Shown here: piece after piece, positions 1 to 9,455 of the stretch
Layout of the letters: each line of letters starts with the position of its first letter
Numbering within the stretch: position 1 is the stretch's first letter
NCBI GenBank assembly: GCA_022969175.1
Contig: JALJPB010000043.1
Coordinates: 1 to 38,018 of the forward strand
Direction: 5' to 3'
Length of the DNA: 38,018 bases
Source of the DNA: Colwellia sp.
Lineage (GTDB): Bacteria; Pseudomonadota; Gammaproteobacteria; Enterobacterales; Alteromonadaceae
The notes under the pieces: model-generated
Database searches by the model: none
What the model saw: the letters and a program-made list of their open reading frames with translations, nothing else
Told to the model about the DNA's origin: nothing
Position numbers and translations under genes: made by a program

Positions 1-160
1 CAGTCGCTTTAATCGTAAGCATTAACATTTTTGGACCAAAACCAAGTTTTAAACAAAGCCAATTGAGCGGATATAAAATTAAATAGATCAGTGCGGCGTT
101 AATCCAATATACGGGTTTTGAGAATTTTCGGTGTATTGTAGGAAGTTCGATGTTATGCAT
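1..160 (-). CDS. Unidentified membrane protein, N-terminal fragment
   Basis: The open frame starts with ATG at 160 and runs out of the window at position 1, so only about 53 N-terminal residues are visible. The fragment begins MHNIELPTIHRKF. A hydrophobic stretch follows at about residues 18-38 (VYWINAALIYLILYPLNW), then a shorter hydrophobic, basic segment containing GFGPKMLML. This looks like one membrane helix or a hairpin close to the N-terminus. An AAGG lies 10 bases upstream of the ATG, and an in-frame stop a few codons further upstream fixes the start. I do not recognise the family. It is on the same strand as the PEP-CTERM gene but separated from it by a strong terminator, so it is probably a separate transcript. 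Confidence 0.6.
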   Translation of the reverse strand, partial: MHNIELPTIHRKFSKPVYWINAALIYLILYPLNWLCLKLGFGPKMLMLTIKAT

Positions 161-362
161 ACTAAGAATACCTTGTTTCAATGAAAACACTTTGGGACAA
201 AAGTAAGTATGGACGAGAAGAGTTCCGTTGCAAAATAAAAGTCTCTCCTTACTAAATATATAACGCACCCTAGCAAAAATACCTAGATGTAGCAATGATA
301 TAGCGATTCGAAATATTTAGGCATGCTAACCTTAAACTCGAGTCTTGACATATAATGGGCAT

Positions 363-386
363 AAAAAAACCGCCAGATGGCGGTTT
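363..386 (-). terminator. Rho-independent terminator of the PEP-CTERM gene
   Basis: A hairpin with CCGCCA (370-375) pairing to TGGCGG (378-383) is extended by AAA/TTT to a 9-bp stem. On the minus strand it is followed by seven T residues (363-369). It lies about 28 bases beyond the stop codon at 415, so it ends the PEP-CTERM transcript. Read on the plus strand it has only a broken T tract. Confidence 0.85.
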
Positions 387-414
387 CTTTCATTTATAGT
401 TTTTAGTTACTAAA

Positions 415-1299
415 TTATTTTGCTTTGCGACGTGATGCGCCAGCGAATCCTAGTAAACCTAAACCTAATATTGCAATAGATGTTGGCTCTGGCACTGAGT
501 AATAGATAGAACCATCATGATTTGTTAAACCTAAATCATATGATGTAGCTCCGTCATAACCAGCTGGGTTAAAAAGTAATGCAGCTATAGGTGCTGGAGT
601 CCCTGGACGGGTATGTGCATTTTGAAAGATATCTCCAAATACAGGATTACCTGTTCCGATAGTAGTTCCAAAAGAATCCCCAGTTAGGTCTGCATAAAAA
701 TAATCTGTAGTGACAGATGATACGCTTGCATCGTATAAAATACTGGTTCCTAAATTCGCAGAATCAGTTATAGAATAAGTATGTAGCGCTACCATGCTAT
801 CCCATACACCATCTTTTGTTGAAGAATATAAAGTGAAAAGGCTTATATCACCAGAAGTATACTTAAATCCTCCACCAGCTTGCCATGTTCCAACAAAATT
901 ATCTAATGAAAGACCCATAACCCATTCGTCATCCAAACCATATGTAGACGGAAATCCTCCAGGAGTAGAGCCAGTTACATAATTCCAGTCAATGGCATCT
1001 TTACTAAGCGCACCAGCACTATTAAAATCAGCTAAATCAATAGTTACACCTGCTGTTCCAATTGTATCACCAGTATACACTCGAGCACCACCAATAGACT
1101 TAATAGTATCACCAGCATTTAAAAATCCATTTCCATCTGTATCATATACAGTAGAAGATGATTGATAATCAAAATTCAACTGTTCAAATACGTCAGTTGC
1201 ATAACCACCGCCAGAATAATATACATTAGTGGGAATGCCATCTGCGTTTACATTCAAAGCCGCTAGGCCGAACATCGCTGTAATTAATATTTTTTTCAT
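415..1299 (-). CDS. PEP-CTERM sorting domain surface protein
   Basis: This is a secreted protein of 294 residues, a substrate class for exosortase. An N-terminal signal peptide (MKKILITAMFGLAALNVNA) is followed by a mature region rich in Ser, Thr, Gly and Asp. The C-terminus at about 269-294 is a canonical PEP-CTERM signal: VPEP, a hydrophobic helix (IAILGLGLLGFAG), then the basic tail SRRKAK. Exosortase is expected to cleave at or near this signal. Residues 53-64 (DTDGNGFLNAGD) look like one EF-hand-type calcium loop. The open frame can be extended to a TTG at 1305, but ATG at 1299 gives the normal signal peptide start and has GGA 9 bases upstream. It is transcribed alone, from a sigma-54-type promoter to its own terminator. 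No catalytic domain is recognisable; a structural or matrix role is inferred. The exosortase and prsT are next to it. Confidence 0.93.
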   Translation of the reverse strand: MKKILITAMFGLAALNVNADGIPTNVYYSGGGYATDVFEQLNFDYQSSSTVYDTDGNGFLNAGDTIKSIGGARVYTGDTIGTAGVTIDLADFNSAGALSKDAIDWNYVTGSTPGGFPSTYGLDDEWVMGLSLDNFVGTWQAGGGFKYTSGDISLFTLYSSTKDGVWDSMVALHTYSITDSANLGTSILYDASVSSVTTDYFYADLTGDSFGTTIGTGNPVFGDIFQNAHTRPGTPAPIAALLFNPAGYDGATSYDLGLTNHDGSIYYSVPEPTSIAILGLGLLGFAGASRRKAK

Positions 1300-1343
1300 C
1301 TTCAATAGTCCATTTATGTTTTAAGTTATCTGCTTCTAGTTAA

Positions 1344-1359
1344 TGCAACCACTATGCCA
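1344..1359 (-). promoter_or_regulatory. Sigma-54 (RpoN) -24/-12 promoter
   Basis: On the minus strand the bases read TGGCATAGTGGTTGCA. This matches the sigma-54 consensus TGGCAC-N5-TTGCA at every position except the last base of the -24 box, with the required GG-N10-GC spacing. Transcription would start near 1333, giving a leader of about 34 bases before the ATG at 1299. RpoN control of PEP-CTERM genes through the PrsK/PrsR two-component pair is known for XrtA systems. The regulator genes are not in this window. Confidence 0.85.
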
Positions 1360-1440
1360 AAAGATTAATACCCTATACTTTCAATAACTTAACCGAAATG
1401 TCGTAATTTAGAATTAAGAATGTGTAAAAAAAGCTGACGA

Positions 1441-4185
1441 TCATTTTCCGCGCCTGTTAATTTTCTCTAGAAGAGTTTTCGAGATATTTTTCTTTGAGAT
1501 CTTTGAAAAAACTCTATCTACATCTTCCCAACGTTTAATTGCAATGTATGATTCAAGTAAATTAACTTTAAACTTCACATTGTCAGGGGCTATGTCTACG
1601 GCTCGATTAAGGAAATTAAGTCCCTTCTCTATATTTCCCATAGTAAATGTGATTTGCCCTATACTATTATTGATGTTCGCATTGTTTGGCTTTAATACTA
1701 ACGCCCTCTTAGACAACTTCAAGGCTTTAGATAGTTCACCTTCTTCAAAGTAGAGCCATGAAAAATTGTTTAACAACACAAAATTTGTCGGATTTTTTTC
1801 TAATAACTTCTTATATCCACTGATAGCATCATCAATTTGCCCTGTTGCTCTATATAATTCAATCAATTTCAAATCAATTAATGGATCAACACTAGGAGAA
1901 GAAGCCTTATATTCCAAGATATACTTCAACGCCTGTTGGTTATGATTCAAAGTTTGTAACGATTGTACTAATTCAATTAAAACATCTGCACTTTTCCTAT
2001 GATTAAACACAGGAACCAATTGTTCAACCACCCCCTCAAAGTCACCTTCTACAAATAAAATCTTACTCTGTAGTCGAGCATGTATCAGCCTGTTTGAATC
2101 ATTCAATGAAAATGAGGATAATTTTTCTTTTGCCATTGCTAAGTTATTGTTATCAATATAGAGAGTTATTAAGCCAATTAAATAATCAAATGAATTAGGT
2201 GTACCCTCAAAAAGTTTCTTTTGCGCTTTAATAGCATTATCAAAATCTTTTAGTTTTGACAGGATTTCAATTTTTTTCTTCATGACCACTACATTTTGTG
2301 GTGTTTTTTTCAATAATCCCTGGACAATTTCAAGCGCCTCATCATAATACTTCGCATGTACTAACAAAGTTGCCTTGTGGTAAAGTAAAGGAGGGTTATT
2401 TTCGAAAACAGTTAATGCATCATTGATTGTTTTAAAAGCGTTACCTATTTTTCCAATAGAATATTGATAGCGGGCCAAACCAACATGAAAAAATATATTA
2501 TTTCCATTTTCGCTTAATTCCCTTTCAAAAAGCGTGATTATTTCATTATTTTGAAATTTACCTCCGTCTAGAGAAAGAATTTTAGCAATTGATTTTTCTG
2601 ACTGTAACTTATAGGTTGTTGAATAATAATTAAGTGCTTCAGAAAAATCACCTTTATCAAGATGATAATCTCCTAGTGCCAGATTTGCCCCAATATTTTC
2701 AGGTGCCGACTCTAAAACAGCATTAAACAATTGAAAACTTTTAGCTTTTTCTCCAGACGCTTCATATATTACGCCACGTAGATAATTTGAATAGACTTTA
2801 TTGATAGCTTCAGTACTGTCGACAAGTGCAATTGCTAAACTATATTCAGCATCAGCTAAATAGCTATTAAGCAATAGATTAATAGCAGTTCTGTTGGCAT
2901 TATCTTTATCAATAGCCTCCAATAATAGTCTTCTTCCTTCGATTTTGTCTTGATCTAGTATCAAAGCACCTCTTTGAAATAACAAAGAAGCATTTTCCGG
3001 CTCCTTATCTAGAGCTTGCTTTATAAGTTGACTTGCCTTTTCACTTCGCCCCAAGTTCATCAACTCTCGAGCAGATGCAGAAAGAATTTGACTATTAAGG
3101 TTAATTGTTGATGCTTCGCTAAGAGCATTTATGGCTTCATCTATGTAACCTAATTTAAACCTAATTTGTTGCAACAAAGACATTGCAGGGTGATTAGGTG
3201 TCAATTGTTCATCTAGTGGCACTAAAAGGGAGTATGCTAACTCCATTTCATTGAGCTCATACGCACTGACTCCAGAAATTATTCTAGATAAAACCAACTG
3301 ATTACTAACCAATAAAGATTTATCTGCATATTCTTTTGCACGTCGATATTCTTTTTTATCAAATAGCACCTGAGCCTTTATTTCATTCAGGATAGGTTGT
3401 CTCGGAAATAGCCGCAATAGAACATCTGCTTGTTTTTCTGCCTTATTCAACTGTCCTGTCTTGGCCAATATAGAGGCATAATATAGTCTTTGTTTGTACG
3501 CATTAGGGTGCAGATTTACAAATTTTAATAACGAGTCTGCAGCGCTTTGATATTCTCGTAGTACATGATGCGCATTACTTTTATACAACCAGCCTTCCGC
3601 GAAATCAGGGTGCTTCTTCAAAAGGCCTGTAAATTCACCTTCCAAATTGAGTGTGGGGTCTCCAAAAAACTTAACAAGTATTGAAGCCAATTGACTATAT
3701 TTCGTCTTGGTATTACTTTTAGAAACATTATCTAATATTTTTAGCGCCTCTTTTATCTGATTTGTTTCCAACAAACCTAAACCTTGAAAAAACTCAACAA
3801 CAATTTGTGAATCTTCTTCTAGCTTAAAATCGTAGAGGTCACTAATACCTATGGAATCTGACTGATAATAATAAACTTTTGCTAAACCCATTATTAATTT
3901 TGGATCGTTATACCCTCCATCAAAAGACCGCGAAAACTCTTTTTCTGCATCATCCCACCGCCCTTTATCTAAATACATACTCCCGAGTAAATAACGGGCC
4001 TCCAAGTTGGATTCGTCAGACTGGATGATTTTCTTTAAGTAAATCACGGCTTCATCATTCTTTTTATCTACAATTGAAGCCTTAGCATTAGCTATTAACT
4101 CTTCTGTCGTTGATGTTTTTGAGCATCCACCGACAAAAAAAATCATAAATAAGCCAATAAGAAACAGCTGATTTCTCTTTTTCAT
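1441..4185 (-). CDS. prsT: PEP-CTERM system TPR-repeat lipoprotein PrsT
   Basis: This large periplasmic lipoprotein (914 residues) is built of tandem tetratricopeptide repeats. A signal peptide ends in the lipobox VGGC (lipidated Cys21). TPR-like helical pairs then run almost to the C-terminus, for example ARYLLGSMYLDKGRWDDAEK near the start and LLNNFSWLYFEEGELSKALK near the end. Length, architecture and position beside an exosortase match the PrsT family (TIGR02917), which occurs only in exosortase/EPS systems. Its exact role is unproven; scaffolding of EPS or PEP-CTERM protein export is the usual inference. The open frame extends to an ATG at 4197. I prefer the ATG at 4185 because GGA lies 7 bases before it and MKKRNQ is a typical signal start. 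It shares the 4186-4473 gap with the divergent exosortase. No convincing terminator hairpin follows it. Confidence 0.9.
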   Translation of the reverse strand: MKKRNQLFLIGLFMIFFVGGCSKTSTTEELIANAKASIVDKKNDEAVIYLKKIIQSDESNLEARYLLGSMYLDKGRWDDAEKEFSRSFDGGYNDPKLIMGLAKVYYYQSDSIGISDLYDFKLEEDSQIVVEFFQGLGLLETNQIKEALKILDNVSKSNTKTKYSQLASILVKFFGDPTLNLEGEFTGLLKKHPDFAEGWLYKSNAHHVLREYQSAADSLLKFVNLHPNAYKQRLYYASILAKTGQLNKAEKQADVLLRLFPRQPILNEIKAQVLFDKKEYRRAKEYADKSLLVSNQLVLSRIISGVSAYELNEMELAYSLLVPLDEQLTPNHPAMSLLQQIRFKLGYIDEAINALSEASTINLNSQILSASARELMNLGRSEKASQLIKQALDKEPENASLLFQRGALILDQDKIEGRRLLLEAIDKDNANRTAINLLLNSYLADAEYSLAIALVDSTEAINKVYSNYLRGVIYEASGEKAKSFQLFNAVLESAPENIGANLALGDYHLDKGDFSEALNYYSTTYKLQSEKSIAKILSLDGGKFQNNEIITLFERELSENGNNIFFHVGLARYQYSIGKIGNAFKTINDALTVFENNPPLLYHKATLLVHAKYYDEALEIVQGLLKKTPQNVVVMKKKIEILSKLKDFDNAIKAQKKLFEGTPNSFDYLIGLITLYIDNNNLAMAKEKLSSFSLNDSNRLIHARLQSKILFVEGDFEGVVEQLVPVFNHRKSADVLIELVQSLQTLNHNQQALKYILEYKASSPSVDPLIDLKLIELYRATGQIDDAISGYKKLLEKNPTNFVLLNNFSWLYFEEGELSKALKLSKRALVLKPNNANINNSIGQITFTMGNIEKGLNFLNRAVDIAPDNVKFKVNLLESYIAIKRWEDVDRVFSKISKKNISKTLLEKINRRGK

Positions 4186-4473
4186 AATATTTTCCATAAT
4201 TTAGCATACTGGTTAACTTGTTCTTTATGTTAATTTGAAACAATTCTAAAAGCTACGATCGCTTTAATTAATTTACAATATGAACATTTGTTTCTATTAA
4301 TTTTTTTTAAAATACCATTTACATCTGAAATTTCACTGCTCTATTTTTTATAACTCAATAGAAATAGATGGCGAATTTTAAGTACGAATAAAACTAAATC
4401 CAGTTAGTAAGTTGTGTTAACATTCTCAAAATAAAAATAACTCTTGCAGTTTAAATAAGAGAAAGTTATAAAA

Positions 4474-5856
4474 ATGGATTTAACAACAAAAAATAATATT
4501 CGCCCGTTTTTTAGTATATTAATTTTATTTGTCAGCATTTCTTTGTTTAACATTCCAGTGCTTGAAACATTGTGGCGACATAGTTTCGATGATGGTACCT
4601 ATTCTCATGCCTATTTGATTCCATTCATTACATTTTATTTATATTTCCAATTATCAAAGGAAGGTAGACTTAACTATAGAAATAAATTATCGATACCTTT
4701 TACACTACTCTTTATATTTTGTTGTTACCTGTTATTTATCACAACAAATGCTCAAATTAGTATTGGCTATTGGTTTTCTTTTCTATTGGTGTGCATAACA
4801 AGTATATTGATGTTATTTCGTTACACTTGGCACGTCGTTTTCCCTACAGCTTTTTTAATTTTTATTTTGCCTTTTTGGGGAATACTTGTCCCGTTACTAC
4901 AAAACCTATCAGTTCTCGCTGTTGAATTTATAATGAGTTATACAGGCATTCCTACCTTTGTTGAAGCACAAACCATCACCATACCTGCTGGCGTATTTGA
5001 AATAGCAGGAGGTTGCAGCGGTTTAAGATATCTGCTTGTCTCATTAGCAATCAGTTCGATGTTTATCTTTCTTTATATAAATAATATTAAAAAGTCGACG
5101 ATATTCTTTCTTGTTGCTGTTTTGGGAGCATTACTTACTAACTGGATTAGAATTACTTTACTGATAGTCATTGGTGAATATTCAGACATGCAAAGCAGCT
5201 TAATGAGGGATCATAATAATTTTGGGTGGTACCTTTACATTCCTTTTATGTTCTTGCTTTTCAAATGGGGTAATAGGCTAGCAGATAACGACACTTATTC
5301 TAATGAACAATCCAAAGAAGTTGTTTCTCACAACATTGTCGCCAATAAAATGACGATGATGGTGCTGATAATGGGCCTGATGTTATCATCTACTTCGATA
5401 TTATCAAGGTTTACTATTGATAATATCGAGCTCCCCCATAAAGCGGAGTTAAACGAAAATAACTTACCAAAAATATTTAATATTTTCTCTACAGACAATA
5501 TCCTCCTTCCTAAATTAAGAAGTGCTAGGGAATATAAGGTATTTCATTTTAATGTGAGAGACTTAGACAGCAAACCGACGTTTTTTTACAATAATGTCAT
5601 TCCGGCCGGTTGGAGTATTAGAAAAGAGGTATTAGAACAAAACTGGCACATTTATCATATCGAGAATAAGGCCCAAAACGCCGTAATTCTAACTAAGTTT
5701 GAAATCGATGGACAAGTAACCAATAAAGTATCAGCATTCAAATTATTAAGAATAACAAAGGCTTTAAAGGGAATTAATAAAACCAAGCTTCACTGGGCTT
5801 ATGCAGTTTGTGAAAATAATTGCGAGAATCAGATCAAATCAATCATCAATCTTTAA
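4474..5856 (+). CDS. xrtA: Exosortase (XrtA-type) with EpsI-like C-terminal region
   Basis: This is an integral-membrane transpeptidase-like enzyme (460 residues) that recognises the PEP-CTERM signal. About eight hydrophobic helices fill residues 10-265. All three family active-site motifs are present: Cys181 in GGCSGLRYL, Arg226 in NWIRI and His247 in DHNNFGWYLY. The early SHAYLIP motif (44-50) is also typical. After a further helix (about 293-310), residues 311-460 form a soluble tail. It sits where XrtA proteins carry a fused EpsI/DUF3485 domain, but it is divergent and I assign it by position only. The gene is 18 bases upstream of rmlA with AAGGGG between, so it probably heads the rml operon. 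Subclass A is inferred from the EPS context and prsT. Confidence 0.92.
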   Translation: MDLTTKNNIRPFFSILILFVSISLFNIPVLETLWRHSFDDGTYSHAYLIPFITFYLYFQLSKEGRLNYRNKLSIPFTLLFIFCCYLLFITTNAQISIGYWFSFLLVCITSILMLFRYTWHVVFPTAFLIFILPFWGILVPLLQNLSVLAVEFIMSYTGIPTFVEAQTITIPAGVFEIAGGCSGLRYLLVSLAISSMFIFLYINNIKKSTIFFLVAVLGALLTNWIRITLLIVIGEYSDMQSSLMRDHNNFGWYLYIPFMFLLFKWGNRLADNDTYSNEQSKEVVSHNIVANKMTMMVLIMGLMLSSTSILSRFTIDNIELPHKAELNENNLPKIFNIFSTDNILLPKLRSAREYKVFHFNVRDLDSKPTFFYNNVIPAGWSIRKEVLEQNWHIYHIENKAQNAVILTKFEIDGQVTNKVSAFKLLRITKALKGINKTKLHWAYAVCENNCENQIKSIINL

Positions 5857-5874
5857 ATGTATAAGGGGTAATTA

Positions 5875-6753
5875 ATGAGAAAAGGAATTATATTGGCTGG
5901 CGGTAGTGGCACAAGGCTTTACCCTCTAACTAAGGTTGTTAGTAAGCAGCTCATGCCGGTATATGACAAACCGATGATTTATTATCCTTTGTCTACTTTA
6001 ATGCAAGCGGGTATTAATGAAATCCTTATTATTTCGACGCCAGAAGAAATACATCGATTTGAAGAGTTATTGGGAAACGGGGATAATTTTGGCATAACCC
6101 TTTCTTATGCAGCCCAGCCCAGTCCAGATGGCCTTGCTCAAGCATTTATTATTGCCGAAGAGTTTTTAGCCGGTCATTCTGCAGCACTTGTACTTGGCGA
6201 TAACATGTTCTACGGACATGACTTAGTTAAGTCATTACAAAATGCAAATAAGCAAACATCTGGCGGTACGGTATTTGGTTACCATGTTTCCAATCCAAAA
6301 TCATATGGTGTTGTTGAGTTTGATGAAGCTGGCAAAGCTATTTCTATTGAAGAAAAGCCAACGTCACCTAAATCCAATTACGCCGTACCTGGTTTATACT
6401 TTTTTGATGAGCGAGTCGTAGAGTTTTCTAAAAAAGTTAAACCTTCAGCACGTGGCGAGCTAGAAATTACTGACGTTATTGATCAATACCTACAAGCAGA
6501 CGAATTAAGAGTCGAAATCATGGGCCGAGGCACTGCATGGCTTGATACAGGTACCCATGACGATTTATTAGCTGCCGCGCAGTTTATTGCCACTATAGAT
6601 AAACGCCAAGGGCTAAAAGTTAATTGCCCCGAGGAAATTGCTTTTCGAAATGGCTGGGTCACTGCAGACAAATTACGCGAAATAGCGGCTCCACTTAGAA
6701 AAAGTGGTTATGGTGAATATTTATTAAAATTAATTGATGAGCGTGTTTTTTAA
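5875..6753 (+). CDS. rfbA: Glucose-1-phosphate thymidylyltransferase RmlA
   Basis: The enzyme joins dTTP and glucose-1-phosphate to make dTDP-glucose, the first step to dTDP-L-rhamnose in the cytoplasm. The 292-residue length is standard. The nucleotide-binding signature [12 protein letters not shown] is at 9-20, with [18 protein letters not shown] just after it, SPDGLAQA at 83-90 and the metal-binding LGDN at 107-110. The start has the Shine-Dalgarno sequence AAGGGG. Its stop codon overlaps the rmlC start by one base (TAATG), so translation is coupled. Confidence 0.97.
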   Translation: MRKGIILAGGSGTRLYPLTKVVSKQLMPVYDKPMIYYPLSTLMQAGINEILIISTPEEIHRFEELLGNGDNFGITLSYAAQPSPDGLAQAFIIAEEFLAGHSAALVLGDNMFYGHDLVKSLQNANKQTSGGTVFGYHVSNPKSYGVVEFDEAGKAISIEEKPTSPKSNYAVPGLYFFDERVVEFSKKVKPSARGELEITDVIDQYLQADELRVEIMGRGTAWLDTGTHDDLLAAAQFIATIDKRQGLKVNCPEEIAFRNGWVTADKLREIAAPLRKSGYGEYLLKLIDERVF

Positions 6754-7301
6754 TGAACTATATAGATACTGAAATTCCGGATGTAAAAATATTAGAACCA
6801 AAAGTATTCGGAGATGACCGTGGCTTTTTCATGGAAACATTTCGCGTAGACGAATTTAAAAAGTACTGCTCTGAAAAGGCTTTTGTGCAAGATAACCACA
6901 GTAAATCTTCTCATGGCATTTTACGTGGCCTGCATTACCAGCTAAAACAAACGCAAGGAAAGCTAGTTCGAGTAACATCGGGCGAAATTTACGATGTGGC
7001 TGTTGACATGCGAGAATATTCTGCGACTTTTGGACAACATGTTGGTGTTATATTATCTGCTGAAAATAAACGTCAAATGTGGGTACCTGAGGGGTTCGCC
7101 CATGGCTTTTATGTGATGAGTGAGTCTGCAGAATTTGTATACAAATGTACTGATTATTACGCGCCAGAGCATGAAATTTCGTTACAATGGGACGATCCTG
7201 GATTGGCAATTAATTGGCCACTCGTTAATAGTAAACAGCCTATTTTATCTGAAAAAGATAAAATAGGCTCAACATTTGACCATGCACCAAAATTCAAATG
7301 A
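6753..7301 (+). CDS. rfbC: dTDP-4-dehydrorhamnose 3,5-epimerase RmlC
   Basis: This cupin-fold enzyme epimerises C3 and C5 of dTDP-4-keto-6-deoxyglucose. The 182-residue length is normal. Landmarks are FGDDRGFFMETF (19-30), RGLHYQ with the catalytic His61, Lys70, WVPEGFAHGFY (110-120) and VYKCTDYY with the catalytic Tyr130. It overlaps rmlA by one base and rmlD by four (ATGA), which indicates one tightly coupled operon. Confidence 0.97.
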   Translation: MNYIDTEIPDVKILEPKVFGDDRGFFMETFRVDEFKKYCSEKAFVQDNHSKSSHGILRGLHYQLKQTQGKLVRVTSGEIYDVAVDMREYSATFGQHVGVILSAENKRQMWVPEGFAHGFYVMSESAEFVYKCTDYYAPEHEISLQWDDPGLAINWPLVNSKQPILSEKDKIGSTFDHAPKFK

Positions 7302-8206
7302 GCACACAGAATAGACAAATGAAAATATTAGTAATCGGAAAAAACGGCCAACTTGCACAAGAACTGTCGAGCCTTTCAACAGTTAACGTTGAAGTTATTT
7401 GCTTAGGTCGAGAGCAAATTGATATTATAGATAAAAGCTCTCTTTTTAAAACGATTAAAAAACAAAACGCCGATGCTGTCATCAATGCGTGTGCCTATAC
7501 GGCGGTTGATCTAGCAGAAAAAGAACCTGAACAAGCATATAAAATAAATACACTTGCGGTCAAAAATTTGGCTGAAGTTTGTAAAGAACTCTCATTGCAT
7601 CTTGTACAGATATCTACAGATTTTGTTTTTAGTGGCCTAAAAAGCTCTCCATATTTACCCAATGACGATATTGCTCCTTTAAGTGTATACGGCAAAACAA
7701 AAGCAGAGGGTGAGCAGCACTTAACTCAAATTATCCCCAAGTCCAGCTGTACCATTCGAACATCCTGGGTGTATTCTTGTTATGGCAATAATTTTGTAAA
7801 ATCGATGATACGTTTGATGGCAGAAAAACCAGAATTAGGGATTATTTGCGATCAAATTGGCACGCCTACTTACGCAAAGGGTTTAGCGAAAATAGCGTTA
7901 ACCGCAGCAGTAGAAAAGGTAACTGGTACCCACCATTGGACCGATGCAGGTGTTGCCAGTTGGTACGACTTTGCCGTAGCTATTCAAGAGTTGGCTATTG
8001 AAAAGGGCTTATTAGTAGAAGCTATTCCTATAAAAGCAATTAATACTGAAAGCTACCCTACACCAGCAAAAAGACCGAGTTATAGTGTATTAGATAAATC
8101 TAGCAGTATATTTTCCTTCCCCAATTTACCTATTATCCATTGGCGTAAACAACTCAGTTGTATGCTGGATGAATTAAAAAATGAAAAAGAAGAAAAACAA
8201 TCATGA
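7298..8206 (+). CDS. rfbD: dTDP-4-dehydrorhamnose reductase RmlD
   Basis: The enzyme reduces dTDP-4-keto-L-rhamnose to dTDP-L-rhamnose. The protein has 302 residues. The NAD(P)-binding GKNGQL lies at 14-19, STDFVFSG at 106-113 and the SDR catalytic pair in YGKTK (Tyr131, Lys135). The conserved region starts at Met8 (MKILVIG). The first seven residues are an optional extension chosen because the ATG overlaps the rmlC stop; an ATG at 7319 is the alternative. It overlaps rmlB by four bases. Confidence 0.95.
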   Translation: MSTQNRQMKILVIGKNGQLAQELSSLSTVNVEVICLGREQIDIIDKSSLFKTIKKQNADAVINACAYTAVDLAEKEPEQAYKINTLAVKNLAEVCKELSLHLVQISTDFVFSGLKSSPYLPNDDIAPLSVYGKTKAEGEQHLTQIIPKSSCTIRTSWVYSCYGNNFVKSMIRLMAEKPELGIICDQIGTPTYAKGLAKIALTAAVEKVTGTHHWTDAGVASWYDFAVAIQELAIEKGLLVEAIPIKAINTESYPTPAKRPSYSVLDKSSSIFSFPNLPIIHWRKQLSCMLDELKNEKEEKQS

Positions 8207-9318
8207 AAAAATTATTAGTAACTGGCGGTGCGGGCTTTATTGGTGCCAACTTTGTACATTATTGGATGAAGAAATACCCGAAAGACAAAGTTGTCGTTAT
8301 TGATGCGTTAACCTATGCTGGAAATTTTTCAAATTTAGCTTCAGTACAAAATAACGAAAATTTCAACTTCGTTCATGGTGATATTTGTGATCAACCTTTA
8401 GTTGAATCATTACTAACAGAGCATGATATAGATACTTTGGTACATTTTGCTGCGGAATCACACGTAGATCGTTCAATAACGGGCCCCGATGCATTTATTG
8501 AAACCAATATAATGGGTACCTATTCGTTATTAAAAGCTGCAAAAATAGTTTGGTTAGATTCAGTACAGGCAGATAATGAACAGCCTAAAAACCATAGATT
8601 TCATCATGTATCAACAGATGAAGTATACGGTACGTTATCTGCTACAGATCCTGCTTTTACTGAAGAAACAGCTTATGCTCCAAACTCTCCTTACTCTGCA
8701 AGTAAGGCAGCAAGCGACCATTTAGTTCGAGCTTATCATCATACTTATGGACTAAATGTTACTACTAGCAATTGTTCAAACAATTATGGCCCTTATCATT
8801 TCCCTGAAAAATTAATTCCACTGGTAATTACTAATATATTGCATGAGAAATCACTGCCCATATATGGTGACGGACAACAAATACGAGATTGGTTATATGT
8901 TGAAGATCACGCTTACGGTATTGATTTAGTACTTAATAAAGGCCGTATTGGTGAAAACTACAATATTGGCGGCAACAATGAATGGGCAAACATTGATATT
9001 GTAAAAGAAATATCGCTACTGGTTGAACAAGAATTCCAAAAAGATAGCAATCTTGCTAAACGTTTCCCTAAAGCATTAAGTGCAATAGCTCAAAACACAA
9101 AATCACTTATCACTTATGTTCAGGACAGACCCGGACATGACAGACGCTATGCCATTGATGCAACCAAAACTAATAATGAGCTAGGTTACCAACCTAAAGA
9201 ATCTTTTAAAACAGGTATTGCTAAAACAGTTCAATGGTATTTGAATAACGAAAACTGGTGGCAAAGTGTGATGGATGGTAGTTATCAAGATTGGATAAAG
9301 TCTCAATATTCGAATTGA
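8203..9318 (+). CDS. rfbB: dTDP-glucose 4,6-dehydratase RmlB
   Basis: This extended short-chain dehydrogenase (371 residues) converts dTDP-glucose to dTDP-4-keto-6-deoxyglucose. The Rossmann motif TGGAGFIG is at 7-14, [11 protein letters not shown] at 81-91, the catalytic STDE at 137-140 and the YxxxK pair at Tyr164/Lys168. It completes the rhamnose set, in gene order A-C-D-B. The order is unusual only in that rmlB comes last; enterobacterial rfb clusters usually begin with it. No clear terminator follows it. Confidence 0.97.
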   Translation: MKKLLVTGGAGFIGANFVHYWMKKYPKDKVVVIDALTYAGNFSNLASVQNNENFNFVHGDICDQPLVESLLTEHDIDTLVHFAAESHVDRSITGPDAFIETNIMGTYSLLKAAKIVWLDSVQADNEQPKNHRFHHVSTDEVYGTLSATDPAFTEETAYAPNSPYSASKAASDHLVRAYHHTYGLNVTTSNCSNNYGPYHFPEKLIPLVITNILHEKSLPIYGDGQQIRDWLYVEDHAYGIDLVLNKGRIGENYNIGGNNEWANIDIVKEISLLVEQEFQKDSNLAKRFPKALSAIAQNTKSLITYVQDRPGHDRRYAIDATKTNNELGYQPKESFKTGIAKTVQWYLNNENWWQSVMDGSYQDWIKSQYSN

Positions 9319-9455
9319 TTTAATATTCATAAATTATGGCTTTGACCAATTTTTAAGCCCCATTGTAAATGGTAATAGTGAAAGAGATTTTTACTACATT
9401 TGTGATTTTAACGGCAATATAACATCACTCATGATAAAAAATAGAAATAACCGAC

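Noticed and set aside
345..357. TTGACA directly followed by TATAATG
   Set aside because: The -35-like and -10-like hexamers abut with no spacer, so they cannot form one sigma-70 promoter. No suitable plus-strand gene follows.
5899..5906. GGCGGTAG, as in the ops/JUMPstart element recognised by RfaH
   Set aside because: It is inside the rmlA codons for the conserved Gly-Gly-Ser-Gly loop, not in a leader, and lacks the rest of the JUMPstart sequence.
9346..9393. Small hairpins after rmlB (GGCTT/AAGCC and CCATT/AATGG)
   Set aside because: Stems are only 5 bp and no T tract follows, so no terminator is called.
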